This document shows, piece by piece, positions 1 through 7,856 of a stretch of DNA of 64,000 nt (positions within the stretch are counted from its first letter, which is position 1; each line of letters starts with the position of its first letter). A program made the position numbers and the translations under genes. This DNA is from Myxococcales bacterium (GTDB lineage Bacteria > Myxococcota_A > Polyangia > Polyangiales > Polyangiaceae): assembly GCA_016706225.1 (NCBI GenBank), contig JADJKB010000005.1, positions 868,001-932,000 on the forward strand, given 5' to 3'. The notes below the pieces were generated by a model. That model did no database searches and was not told the DNA's origin. It was given only the letters and a program-made list of their open reading frames with translations.

Positions 1-129
1 CACACTGTGGGTGGTTTCAAGACATTAAGTTGGCCCGCGGCGCAGAGCTGTGCGCTCGAAGCGATACGGTCAGCGCATGCCCCGAACAGCGCGCGTCGGT
101 TTGGCCGCGACGGAGCTCTTGGTATTGCC

Positions 130-270
130 CTAGTCAGCTCGGCCGCGGCTCTGGTTGCGGTGAGTCGCGGAGTAGACCCACGCCATGCCGCCGATCCCGA
201 GCAGGGCGTCCACACGCCACTTGCCCGACAGCACGACCCCGATGCGCTTCTTCGCCTCCGTCTCCTCCAC
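130..270 (-). pseudogene. 5' remnant of a Ser/Thr protein kinase gene (47 codons)
   Basis: Reading from a GTG at 270, the frame encodes KKRIGVVLSGKWRVDALLG followed by GIGGMAWVY and then stops after ATHRNQSRGRAD. The juxta-kinase leader and the glycine-rich ATP loop are typical of myxobacterial kinases. The VAxK lysine, catalytic loop and everything downstream are missing, and I could not find them in the other frames down to base 1. A perfect -10 hexamer lies 7 bases upstream of the GTG. I read this as the 5' end of a kinase gene truncated by deletion or recombination; a short expressed peptide is possible but unlikely to have function. It sits upstream of the complete kinase on the same strand (start 1277), so a partly deleted tandem duplicate is possible. 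Confidence 0.6.
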
Positions 271-277
271 GGCGCAG

Positions 278-283
278 ATTATA
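278..283 (-). promoter_or_regulatory. -10 box (TATAAT) for the kinase remnant
   Basis: A perfect TATAAT on the minus strand ends 7 bases before the GTG at 270. In such GC-rich DNA the match is conspicuous. The expected transcription start falls on or next to the start codon, so the transcript would be leaderless. There is no good -35 match at the usual spacing. Confidence 0.45.
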
Positions 284-365
284 TGCGCGGGTTGATCGAT
301 GCGTCGTCGTGCCTGGAACCGGTGCCGCCAAGTCGCCCGGTTCGGGGCCACATTGCCCGGCGTTT

Positions 366-1277
366 TCAGCCTAAATCCCGGGTGAATTCTCGAACGAAGG
401 CGGCCAGATCCGCGGGGCCCGTCGCGACCTCGGCGAGCGCATCGCCGAGGGCCGCCGCGGTCTGCGTGCGCTCACCCCGGTCGCGCGCGAGCGCTCCGGC
501 GAGCACCCGATCGAACGCCGGTGGCAGGTCGGGATGGAGCTGACTCGGCGGCGGGATTTCCGCATCCATCACCGCCAGCAGGGTCTCGGGTTCGGTCGCG
601 CGCTTGAACAGTCGCCGCCCCGTCGCGAGCTCGAACAACAGCACGCCCACCGCGAACACGTCGGCGCGACGATCGACCGCCCTTCCGGAGACCTTCTCGG
701 GCGACGCATAGGCCGCCCGCCCGCGCAGGGCTCCTTCGCCGCCCGGGCCGCCCGCCGTGGTCAGCCCGAAGTCGAAGACCTTCACCCCACCGGCGTCGGT
801 GACGAGAATGTTCTCGGGGCTCACGTCGTGGTGCACGAGGCCGAGCGGCGTGCCGTCCCGCACAAGCTCGTGCAAAGCGTGGAGCCCGCGGCAGATCTGC
901 TCTCCGAGGGCCAGCACGACATCGAGCGCGGGCGGCGAACGCGACGGCGCGAGCCCTTCACGGATTTCGTGCAAGGTCGCTCCGCTCAGGTACTCCATCA
1001 CCAAGAACGGTCGGCTCGAGGCCTCCCCCGAGTCGTGTGCCGAGAGCAGATTCTCGTGGCTGAGCGCTCGGGCGACGCGGGCCTCTTCGGCGAACATCGC
1101 CCGGAGGGCGGCGTCCTCACACAGGTGCGGGAGCAGGATCTTCACAGCCACCGGCGCGTCCGCCGCGTCGGCGTCCCTGCGCTCGGCGAGGTGAACCTCG
1201 GCCATGCTGCCGTACGCCAGGCGTTGTTTCAGCCGGTAGCAGTCGAAGTTCGTGCCCGGTCGGAGCGGCGGCAACAT
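366..1277 (-). CDS. Ser/Thr protein kinase, degenerate glycine loop and HHD catalytic loop
   Basis: A 303-residue, kinase-only protein with no transmembrane segment, presumably cytoplasmic. The kinase fold is complete in order: loop AYGSMAEV (21-28, first Gly replaced by Ala), VAVK with Lys46, alpha-C Glu65, catalytic loop HHDVSPEN (149-156; Asp151 and Asn156 kept, Arg of HRD replaced by His), DFG 169-171 and SPE at 192-194 instead of APE. Loss of the HRD arginine means activation-loop phosphorylation would not control it in the usual way. I chose ATG 1277 over the longer frame from 1322 because GGGAG lies 6-7 bases upstream. It follows pfkA on the same strand, 28 bases after the pfkA stop, so cotranscription is likely. 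Substrate unknown. Confidence 0.9.
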   Translation of the reverse strand: MLPPLRPGTNFDCYRLKQRLAYGSMAEVHLAERRDADAADAPVAVKILLPHLCEDAALRAMFAEEARVARALSHENLLSAHDSGEASSRPFLVMEYLSGATLHEIREGLAPSRSPPALDVVLALGEQICRGLHALHELVRDGTPLGLVHHDVSPENILVTDAGGVKVFDFGLTTAGGPGGEGALRGRAAYASPEKVSGRAVDRRADVFAVGVLLFELATGRRLFKRATEPETLLAVMDAEIPPPSQLHPDLPPAFDRVLAGALARDRGERTQTAAALGDALAEVATGPADLAAFVREFTRDLG

Positions 1278-1305
1278 CTTCGCTCCCAGTCTGGAGCATG
1301 CGGGC

Positions 1306-2391
1306 TCAAAGGCCCAGGGCACCTTCGAGCTGTTCGATCATCGCTACGCGCCAGCGGGTGACCTCGCTCGTGCCATCCAACATCGCGCGTGTCTCCTCCA
1401 GCATCCGCGGCAGCGTGAAGCGTTGCACCGCGGGATCCGAGGTCTGCACACCGCCCACCACCTGCTGCGGGAGCCAGGCCACCATTTGATCCGTCTCTCC
1501 AGCGAGCAAGGCTTCGAGCGCGGCGAGGCCGAGTCTGCCAGCGACCATGCGATCCTGGTAGCTCGGGTTGCCGCCACGAACCAGGTGACCGAGCACTGTC
1601 GCGCGCACTTCGACCTCGGGAAGATCGGTCTGGAGCTCGGCTTCGACCAGTCGCACCAGCCGCGTGCAGGGGATTTCGACGCCCTCGGCCTTCATGATCA
1701 GCACCCGACGTTTGTCACCCTTTCGGCTGAAGCTTCGCCGGAGCACGTCCGCCACCGACTTGACCAGCTCGGCCTCACTGCGCCCTTGTTCGCGGAACAA
1801 GATGCCGTCGGCGCCAACGGCGACTGCCGACGCCATGGCCAGATAACCAGAGTGGCGCCCCATCACCTCGACGATGAACGCCCGGCGGTGGGAGCGCGCT
1901 GTATCGCTGATGCGATCACACGCCTCGACGATGACGTTCAGTGCGCTGTCGACGCCGATGGCAGTCGAAGTGCACCCGACGTCGTTGTCGATGGAGGCCG
2001 GCACCCCCATCACTCGCACGCCGGTCTCTTCGGCGAGTTTGTGCGCGCCGGTCAGCGAGCCGTTGCCACCGATGACAACGAGACCTGAGAATCCGTCGAG
2101 ACGCTTGGCGGCTTCCGCGCGTCCCTCGGGGGTCATGAAGCGCATGGAGCGCGAGCTGCCGAGCCAGGTTCCCCCGAGATTTCCTGCGAGCCCGAGCTCG
2201 AGCGAGGTGGCCAGGCCGTCGGCCCCGGCGCGGGTCAGTGCACGGGCCCGACCGTCGATCAGCCCGTCGTAGCCGTCCTCGAATCCGACCACCTCGATGC
2301 CGCGGACGGCGGCAACCTTGGCGATGGTGCGAAGGGCCGCGTTCATCCCCGGCGCGTCGCCCCCCGATGTCAAGACTGCGATACGGCGCAT
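1306..2391 (-). CDS. pfkA: 6-phosphofructokinase
   Basis: A 361-residue protein of the PfkA family, which phosphorylates fructose-6-phosphate to fructose-1,6-bisphosphate in glycolysis. Visible motifs: SGGDAPGMN at 9-17, GGNGS at 108-112, PASIDND at 131-137 with the catalytic aspartates, and MGRHSGYLA. Gly111 and Ala132 stand where PPi-dependent enzymes have Asp and Lys, so ATP dependence is expected. Asn110 replaces the Asp of the usual GGDGS (Asp103 of E. coli PfkA, a Mg-ATP contact), which is unusual. The start is ATG 2391 with AGGAGG about 8 bases upstream. A kinase gene follows in the same direction. Confidence 0.95.
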   Translation of the reverse strand: MRRIAVLTSGGDAPGMNAALRTIAKVAAVRGIEVVGFEDGYDGLIDGRARALTRAGADGLATSLELGLAGNLGGTWLGSSRSMRFMTPEGRAEAAKRLDGFSGLVVIGGNGSLTGAHKLAEETGVRVMGVPASIDNDVGCTSTAIGVDSALNVIVEACDRISDTARSHRRAFIVEVMGRHSGYLAMASAVAVGADGILFREQGRSEAELVKSVADVLRRSFSRKGDKRRVLIMKAEGVEIPCTRLVRLVEAELQTDLPEVEVRATVLGHLVRGGNPSYQDRMVAGRLGLAALEALLAGETDQMVAWLPQQVVGGVQTSDPAVQRFTLPRMLEETRAMLDGTSEVTRWRVAMIEQLEGALGL

Positions 2392-2438
2392 GTCCGGAAC
2401 CTCCTGGCTAGGTATTGGAGCACATCTTCGTACGCAGC

Positions 2439-3287
2439 TCAGTAAGTGACGACGAGCTCGGGGCCGAGTGAGCCATTGTCGGCTGCAACCAAGCCGTACC
2501 AGCGAGACTTCCCCCCGGGGTCTTCGCCTTCGTTCTGGTACCTGAGCTCGAACGCCACGCCGCCTCCGCTGGAGATTGCGCTGTTCACCTGGTCGACGAC
2601 GCTGGTCTCGAGCCATCCCAGCGGGCTCGTTGGTGTGAGCAGCGTGCCGTAGTCCGTTCCCTTGGCCGCACTCCAGACCTGCGACGAGAGTTGACCGAAG
2701 TCAGCGATGCCGAGCAGCGAGACGGCCGCCGTCGGGTTCGTGGTCGACGAGTAGTGGAGCCGCAACTTCGCGCTGAGCACCGCGCTGCTCAACTTGGAGA
2801 GATCGAAGCGAATGAAAGCGCGATACGTCGCGACGCTGCCACAGGGCACGTCGCGCCCGACATGGATCGCCTTGTAGTTGGGTTGGCTGTACGAATCGAA
2901 GACCGTCTTGTTGCAGAGACCCGGCTGCGCGAGGAACCCATCGCCGGTGAGGCCGGACCCCGGCAAGAGCGTCAGCTTGCTGGTGCCAGTGCCCCCGGAC
3001 CCTCCGCCACCGCCGCTGCCTCCGGATGCGCCCGCGCCGCCGGAGGCGGTGCCCCCGCCCGACGGAACCCCTCCGCCGCCCAGCGTTCCGCCCGCGCCGG
3101 CCGAGCCGTCGATGCCGCTGCCCCCGCTGCCGCCGGAGCTGGGAAACGAGCCGCCGCTGGCGATTACGGTCCCCGCCGTGCCTCCAGCCCCTCCGCTCCC
3201 GGGGGTATCGACCTCGGAAATCCCCAAACATGCTGGCAGCGCTGCTGCCGCGAGCAGTCCAGCCCACGCGGTTCTTGGGTGGTCCAA
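2439..3287 (-). CDS. Lipoprotein with Gly/Ser-rich linker and DNRLRE-like domain
   Basis: About 282 residues from a TTG at 3287. The N-terminus is a short signal peptide with lipobox LPAC, so it should be lipidated and exported. It is followed by roughly 90 residues of GGSGG-type low-complexity linker. The C-terminal ~170 residues (RAFIRFDLSKL, SAKLRLHY, WLETSVVDQVNSAI, VAFELRYQNEG) resemble the DNRLRE beta-sandwich found in secreted carbohydrate- or surface-binding proteins. The start is uncertain: another TTG preceded by GGGAG lies upstream near 3339, but the 3287 start gives the better signal peptide. It is divergent from the kinase at 3375. Exact role unknown. Confidence 0.75.
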   Translation of the reverse strand: MDHPRTAWAGLLAAAALPACLGISEVDTPGSGGAGGTAGTVIASGGSFPSSGGSGGSGIDGSAGAGGTLGGGGVPSGGGTASGGAGASGGSGGGGGSGGTGTSKLTLLPGSGLTGDGFLAQPGLCNKTVFDSYSQPNYKAIHVGRDVPCGSVATYRAFIRFDLSKLSSAVLSAKLRLHYSSTTNPTAAVSLLGIADFGQLSSQVWSAAKGTDYGTLLTPTSPLGWLETSVVDQVNSAISSGGGVAFELRYQNEGEDPGGKSRWYGLVAADNGSLGPELVVTY

Positions 3288-3361
3288 TGCCGTCCGTGAC
3301 TCCAGCGGACAGTCTAACTGGCCGAGTTTCGAGGTCAACGCGACGCTCCCGGAGGCGGTGA

Positions 3362-3367
3362 TATAGT
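3362..3367 (+). promoter_or_regulatory. Extended -10 (TGaTATAGT) for the 3375 kinase
   Basis: TG at 3359-3360 plus TATAGT forms an extended -10 element ending 7 bases before the GTG at 3375. Transcription would begin at or next to the start codon, which explains the missing Shine-Dalgarno. The spacing is the same as at the kinase remnant (TATAAT, 7 bases, GTG). Confidence 0.45.
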
Positions 3368-3374
3368 TTTCGCG

Positions 3375-5117
3375 GTGTCCAGGATCTCGGCGCCCTTCCC
3401 GGAGCGCGTGGGGTGGTACGAGCTGCTCGCGCCGATTGGTGCGGGCGGCATGGCCACCGTTTACCTGGGCGTGGCCGCGCGGTCCGGCGGCTTCCAGCGC
3501 TACGTCGCCGTGAAGATGATCCACGGCACGGCGGAGGCGGATGCCCAGCTCGCTGCCGACTTGCTCAAGGAGGCCAAGCTGGTCGCCAAGATCCGCCACC
3601 CCAACGTGGTGCCGGTGATCGACGTCGGTGAGGATCCGAACGGCCTCTTCCTGGTCATGGAGTACATCGAGGGGGACAACCTCTCGGCGCTGCGGCGCGC
3701 AGCCAAACGAGCGGGCGTGCCCATCCCCGAGCCGATTGCGTTGCGCATCGTCGTCGAAGCGCTCGCTGGCTTGCACGCAGCCCACGAGCTCAAGGACTCG
3801 AGCGGACAGAGCCTCGGCGTCGTGCACCGAGACTTCTCACCCCAGAACATCCTGGTGGGCACCGATGGTGTCAGTCGGCTCACCGACTTTGGCATCGCAA
3901 AGGTCGCGTACACCGCGGGCCATACTCGTACCGGCAAGATCAAGGGCAAGATCGCCTACATGGCTCCCGAGCAGGCGCGCGGCACGAAGGTCGACCAGCG
4001 CTGCGACGTGTGGGCCGCGGGCGTGGTTGCATGGGAAGCGCTGGTCGGTGAGCGGCTCTACGACACCGAGGATGAAATCGGCGCGCTGCTCAAGATCGTC
4101 AACGAAGAGCCGCCGCGCTTGCGCAGCGTTCGACCTGATTTGCCCCAGGAGCTGGACGACGCGCTCTCGTGGGCGATCACTCGCGACCTCGGCCAGCGTT
4201 GCCCGAGTGCAGACGCCCTGCGCCGCCGCCTGCTGGGCGCCTTTCCCGTCGCCGACACCGCCGAAGTCGCCGAGTTCGTGCGCCAGATCATCGGTCCGAA
4301 GCTGCTCGAGCGCGAGAAGAAGATCGAGGAGATCAGGCGCCTGCGCGGCCAGCTGGGAGAGCTTGGCGAGGCGATGCGCGAGAACGTGGTGTCCCCCTCG
4401 ACCGGCCTGGACGCACCGTCGGGCGCATTCCGTGCCGCGACGGCGGTGACCGAAACGGAGCAGGTTCCCCAGCACCCGCGCGAGGACACGACCGGCGCAA
4501 CCTACGCTTGGAAAGAGCAAGACAGCGAGGCGGTGGCGCCGCTGGGTACCACCTCGATCACGGCATCCGTCGAGAAGCGCGTCGCTGCGTTGCTTGCCGA
4601 TCGACGCAACCGCGCCGCCGTCATCGGCGTGGTAAGCGGTCTGCTCATCAGCGCCATGCTGATGCTGATCATCCTGGTGTCAGTCCGGCGTTCGCCGAGT
4701 GAGCCCGTCCGGGTCCAGCCCGTGCTGGCCGTTTCGCAGCCCCAGACAGCGCCGCCGCCCACGGAAGCGCCGACCGAGGCACCCACCGCGCCGCCGGTCG
4801 TCTCCGTCGCGCCGCCGGCGCCGAAGCTCATGCTGCGCGCCAACGCCGCGATCGCGACGCTCAAGATCGCGGGAGAGACGCTTCAAGTCCGACCCGGTCA
4901 GACCACGGTCGAGCTCGACGAGCGGCCGGCGGTTGGCTCCAGCGTCGAGGCCGTGGCCGCGGACGGCCGCCGCATCAGCACCAAGGTCCCGGCGAGCGGC
5001 GACGTGCTGTCGCTCGAGTTCCCCAGGCGCTCGGTACAGGGAGGCAGCCAACCGGTTGCGCCGCCGCCCTCGACGGGCGCCTCGCCCTTCGCCGCCAATC
5101 CGTACAAGAAGAAGTGA
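3375..5117 (+). CDS. Membrane-anchored Ser/Thr protein kinase
   Basis: A 580-residue kinase with an extracytoplasmic tail. The kinase domain occupies about 15-285: GAGGMATVY (22-30), VAVK Lys47, HRDFSPQN with H151-D153, DFG from 171, and MAPEQ. A helical, charged segment around 315-335 (LLEREKKIEEIRRLRGQLGE) may be a coiled coil. A single transmembrane helix lies at about 413-436. Beyond it come a Pro/Thr/Ala-rich spacer and a small beta-rich domain (LMLRANAAIATLKIAG to LSLEF) that resembles a PEGA-type module. The likely topology is cytoplasmic kinase and periplasmic sensor. Start GTG 3375 rests on the leaderless -10 architecture just upstream. Convergent with the ferritin-like gene at 5126. 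Confidence 0.92.
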   Translation: MSRISAPFPERVGWYELLAPIGAGGMATVYLGVAARSGGFQRYVAVKMIHGTAEADAQLAADLLKEAKLVAKIRHPNVVPVIDVGEDPNGLFLVMEYIEGDNLSALRRAAKRAGVPIPEPIALRIVVEALAGLHAAHELKDSSGQSLGVVHRDFSPQNILVGTDGVSRLTDFGIAKVAYTAGHTRTGKIKGKIAYMAPEQARGTKVDQRCDVWAAGVVAWEALVGERLYDTEDEIGALLKIVNEEPPRLRSVRPDLPQELDDALSWAITRDLGQRCPSADALRRRLLGAFPVADTAEVAEFVRQIIGPKLLEREKKIEEIRRLRGQLGELGEAMRENVVSPSTGLDAPSGAFRAATAVTETEQVPQHPREDTTGATYAWKEQDSEAVAPLGTTSITASVEKRVAALLADRRNRAAVIGVVSGLLISAMLMLIILVSVRRSPSEPVRVQPVLAVSQPQTAPPPTEAPTEAPTAPPVVSVAPPAPKLMLRANAAIATLKIAGETLQVRPGQTTVELDERPAVGSSVEAVAADGRRISTKVPASGDVLSLEFPRRSVQGGSQPVAPPPSTGASPFAANPYKKK

Positions 5118-5125
5118 GCTCGCCC

Positions 5126-5566
5126 TCAGCCGTAGTCGCGCAGCATCTTCTTGAGCTCGATCTGGTGGCGCTCCTCGTTGCCGATCATCGTGCGCGCGAA
5201 TTCTTCGAGGTAGATGCTGGCGTTCTCCACCGTCCCGAGCAGGTCTTTGTACAGCTTCACCGCGTCCAGCTCGTGGTTCAGGCTCTCCTGCAAGAGCGCC
5301 CGGGTCGAGTGCTGATGGGTCTCTTCCATGGGCGCGATGCGCAGTGAGGGATGCCCCTCGAGCCCGGTCAAGAGCTCACCGACCTGCTGGGCGTGCAAGA
5401 GTGATTCTTGAGCTTGCGCGGTCATGAACGCGACGATGGGGATGCGGTTCGGCCCGGTGACCATCAGGGCGTAGTGGGTGTACCGCACGACCCCTGCCAG
5501 CTCGTGTTCGAGCAAAGAGTTCAGGATCGTGGTCGTTGTTGCGGTGTCTAGCTCTCGGAGCGCCAT
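5126..5566 (-). CDS. Bacterioferritin-like diiron protein
   Basis: A 146-residue four-helix protein of the ferritin-like superfamily. Glu/His pairs typical of a diiron site are seen in HELAGVVRYTH near the N-terminus, in ESLLHAQQ, in ESLNHELDAV and in GNEERHQIE near the C-terminus. The length matches bacterioferritin-type proteins, which oxidise and store iron as cytoplasmic cages. ATG 5566 is preferred over upstream alternative codons because homologues begin with a short segment before helix 1. It is divergent from the hydrolase at 5690. No bacterioferritin-associated ferredoxin gene is adjacent, so the assignment to storage rather than another diiron function is family-level only. Confidence 0.85.
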   Translation of the reverse strand: MALRELDTATTTTILNSLLEHELAGVVRYTHYALMVTGPNRIPIVAFMTAQAQESLLHAQQVGELLTGLEGHPSLRIAPMEETHQHSTRALLQESLNHELDAVKLYKDLLGTVENASIYLEEFARTMIGNEERHQIELKKMLRDYG

Positions 5567-5689
5567 GCGCGGGAGTAAGGTGGGGTGGGGAGGGGGCGTC
5601 AAGTCGAACTGGCATCACGTCGGCTCGTCGATCGCGGCGAGGTTGCCGGAGAGACCCTGGCCCTCTACGATGAAATCCTCTTGAGGGCG

Positions 5690-6505
5690 GTGAAGCGAGT
5701 GCTGGGTGGTGTGGGCGTGGTGCTGGGTGTGTACGGCGCGATCACGCTGCTCGCCTACCTCGGACAGCGGCGCATGTTGTTTCCCGCCCCCAAGCAGGCC
5801 GAGGAACCGCGCATGGACGGCGCGACCATGACCCGCGTGACGGCACCCAGCGGGCGGACCGTCTACGCGTTCTACGTCCCGCCCACGAAAAAGCCCGGCG
5901 TGACGGTCGTGCACTTCCATGGCAACGGCGAGGAGCTCGCCGGGCTCGTCCCGCTGGCGTGGTCGTTTCGTCGGGCCGGTCTCGGGTTCTTTGCGGTCGA
6001 GTACCCCGGGTATGGGTTGGCCAAGGAGTACGAACCCTCCGAAGACGCCATCTACGCGGACGCGGAGGCCGCCCTCTGGCATCTGCACAACGGTCTCGGG
6101 GTCCCGAGCCCGGAGGTGGTGCTCGAGGGGCAGTCCCTCGGCAGCGGGGTAGCTGTCGAAATGGCAAAGCGGGGGCACGGCGCACGGCTGGTGTTGATCT
6201 CGCCTTTTACCAGCGTCGCTGACGTTGCTTCGGCGACGTTGCCCCTGTTGCCGACGCGCTGGCTCGTGCGGGACAAGTTCGACAACCTCGCCAAGGCGCC
6301 CGGCCTATCGCTCCCCGTGTTGGTCATCCACGGCAGCGAGGACGAGGTCATTCCATTCTCGATGGGCGAGCGCCTGACCGGCGCGTTCCCCACGGCGACC
6401 TTGAACCGCGTCCAAGGGGCTCACCACAATGATCTGTTCGTCCGCGAGGGACGCAGGATCATCGATCAGATCGTCGAGTTCGCCACCGCCGGCTTCCACG
6501 GCTGA
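5690..6505 (+). CDS. Membrane-tethered alpha/beta hydrolase
   Basis: A 271-residue alpha/beta-hydrolase fold. An N-terminal hydrophobic helix (about residues 3-22) should anchor or export it. The core shows the oxyanion strand VVHFHGNGEE, the nucleophile elbow EGQSLGSG (Ser in GxSxG), a late Asp in HGSEDEVIP and His in GAHHNDLF: a complete Ser-Asp-His triad. It resembles the BEM46/YfhR-type serine hydrolases, whose natural substrate is generally unknown. GTG 5690 is preceded by a weak GAGGG; TTG 5681 is an alternative. Divergent from the ferritin-like gene. Confidence 0.85.
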   Translation: MKRVLGGVGVVLGVYGAITLLAYLGQRRMLFPAPKQAEEPRMDGATMTRVTAPSGRTVYAFYVPPTKKPGVTVVHFHGNGEELAGLVPLAWSFRRAGLGFFAVEYPGYGLAKEYEPSEDAIYADAEAALWHLHNGLGVPSPEVVLEGQSLGSGVAVEMAKRGHGARLVLISPFTSVADVASATLPLLPTRWLVRDKFDNLAKAPGLSLPVLVIHGSEDEVIPFSMGERLTGAFPTATLNRVQGAHHNDLFVREGRRIIDQIVEFATAGFHG

Positions 6506-6545
6506 GTTGGCTTGCCGCGCGGGGCGTGCGGTTCGGCCGCGAGCG

Positions 6546-7193
6546 TCAGTTGATCGTCAGCTTGACCTTCAGCGACGGCGCGCTGGGACAATCGTTGTTC
6601 AGCATGGCCACCCGCGCAGTGAGCGTGACCACGGTCCCGGGCGCGACGCTCGGGTCGACCTTGCCGGTTGCGCTCGCGTCGTAGCTCGCGCAGGCGGCGA
6701 TGGCGTAATACCAGTCGTTCTCCTTGATGGTGACGCCGACGTTGTCGCTCTCGAACTTCACGCCGGGGTAGACCGAGAAACCCTCGCCCGCGACCTCGCT
6801 CAAGACCACCGCCAGGTTGAAGCTATCGCCGGCGGAGACGCTGCCGTTCGCCCCGCCGCCGGTGACCACCGGTTCGCTCACGCCGAGCACCGACAGATCC
6901 GAACAGGTCGGGTTGACGTTGTCGCCCCAGCCATCCCCCTTGACGACGCACTCGGCTCCGGCGGAGCCGCCCGTGTTCGCGGTCCCGCCCATGCCACCGG
7001 CTCCACCGCCGGCCGCTCCCGCGCTGGCGCCGGCGCCGGCCTGGCCACCGAAAGCCGACCCCCCAACGCCAGCCTGCCCGCCCGCCGCCGCGCCGGCTTG
7101 GCCGCCGGTCGAACCGCCATCATCCGCGCTGGCCTTGCCACCGCAGGCCGCCAGTAGTCCCACCAGACCGACAACACTCCACTTGCCGAACAT
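6546..7193 (-). CDS. Gly/Ala-rich linker lipoprotein, unknown function
   Basis: A 215-residue predicted lipoprotein. The signal peptide ends in lipobox LAAC (Cys17), followed by about 60 residues of GGQAGAGG-type linker and a folded C-terminal domain of about 130 residues (from CVVKGDGWGDNVNPTC). That domain has four Cys and alternating beta-like segments. I do not recognise the domain. ATG 7193 has a clear AAAGGAGG Shine-Dalgarno. It is divergent from another linker lipoprotein at 7362, so the two may share a control region. Confidence 0.75.
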   Translation of the reverse strand: MFGKWSVVGLVGLLAACGGKASADDGGSTGGQAGAAAGGQAGVGGSAFGGQAGAGASAGAAGGGAGGMGGTANTGGSAGAECVVKGDGWGDNVNPTCSDLSVLGVSEPVVTGGGANGSVSAGDSFNLAVVLSEVAGEGFSVYPGVKFESDNVGVTIKENDWYYAIAACASYDASATGKVDPSVAPGTVVTLTARVAMLNNDCPSAPSLKVKLTIN

Positions 7194-7361
7194 CGCGCCT
7201 CCTTTGGCTCGTCCGCGAGCCCAGGTCCAGAGAATGAGGCCGCCGCGACGTTTGCGCCATTAGAATGACTGGAATCAATCGTTGCGTGCGGCGCATCGAT
7301 GACGGGGAGCGTGGCGCCGGGTCACCGAGCTGGTAGAGCGCAGGCCAGCGAGGTTCCTGGC

Positions 7362-7835
7362 GTGCGCTCCCCACTCTTCGTTCCGGTGTTGCTGACGCTG
7401 TTCGTGGCCTGTGGTTCGGACTCCGACGACGGCGGGAGCGGCGGCTCCCCGGCAACCGGGGGGAGCGGGGGAGCAGGCGGCGGGACGGGAGGCGGCGCCG
7501 GAACGGGTGGCGCCGCTGGAGAAACGTGCACGACCCCGGTCGTGCCTCCGAACGGCATGGGGAGCTGTGCGGGGGGCGGAAACCACGTCTCGTTTCCGCC
7601 AACCAGCATCGACTGTCAGAAGACCTGCGCCGGCTACAAGCAGCTCTGCGCCGCGGGTTGTGTGATCAGCCCCTTCGATTTCTGCGACGACGCGGCTTGT
7701 CAGTCCGAGTGCGATGCGGGCAAGACCGGCTTCGGCTTCGGCAACGCGCTGGCGGGCTGTGCGGCGGACAGCGGGAGCTGTGTTTGTTTGAAGGCATGCC
7801 TCAACGCGGCGTGCGGCGATCTGCCACCGATCTGA
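7362..7835 (+). CDS. Small Cys-rich lipoprotein, unknown function
   Basis: About 157 residues from GTG 7362, which has GAGG about 8 bases upstream. The signal sequence ends in LFVAC, followed by a GGSGG linker and a compact Cys-rich domain of about 90 residues (CQKTCAGYKQLCAAGC, CDDAACQSECDAG, GSCVCLKACLNAACG). The many Cys pairs suggest a disulfide-stabilised extracytoplasmic fold. I do not recognise the family. A TAGAAT hexamer at 7262-7267 could be its -10, giving a leader of about 90 bases. Confidence 0.7.
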   Translation: MRSPLFVPVLLTLFVACGSDSDDGGSGGSPATGGSGGAGGGTGGGAGTGGAAGETCTTPVVPPNGMGSCAGGGNHVSFPPTSIDCQKTCAGYKQLCAAGCVISPFDFCDDAACQSECDAGKTGFGFGNALAGCAADSGSCVCLKACLNAACGDLPPI

Positions 7836-7856
7836 CCGCGAGCGCGGGGGCGGTGC

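Noticed and set aside
1..129. Continuation of the kinase remnant in another frame
   Set aside because: No VAxK, HRD or DFG was found in any frame toward base 1; I see nothing else in this stretch.
1306..2391. PPi-dependent phosphofructokinase
   Set aside because: Gly111 and Ala132 occupy positions that are Asp and Lys in PPi enzymes; the Asn change alone does not suggest PPi use.
7318..7375. tRNA-like stretch (D-arm-like GAGCTGGTAGAGCGC)
   Set aside because: No matching acceptor stem, no T-arm GGTTCGA and no anticodon stem; it overlaps a signal-peptide start.
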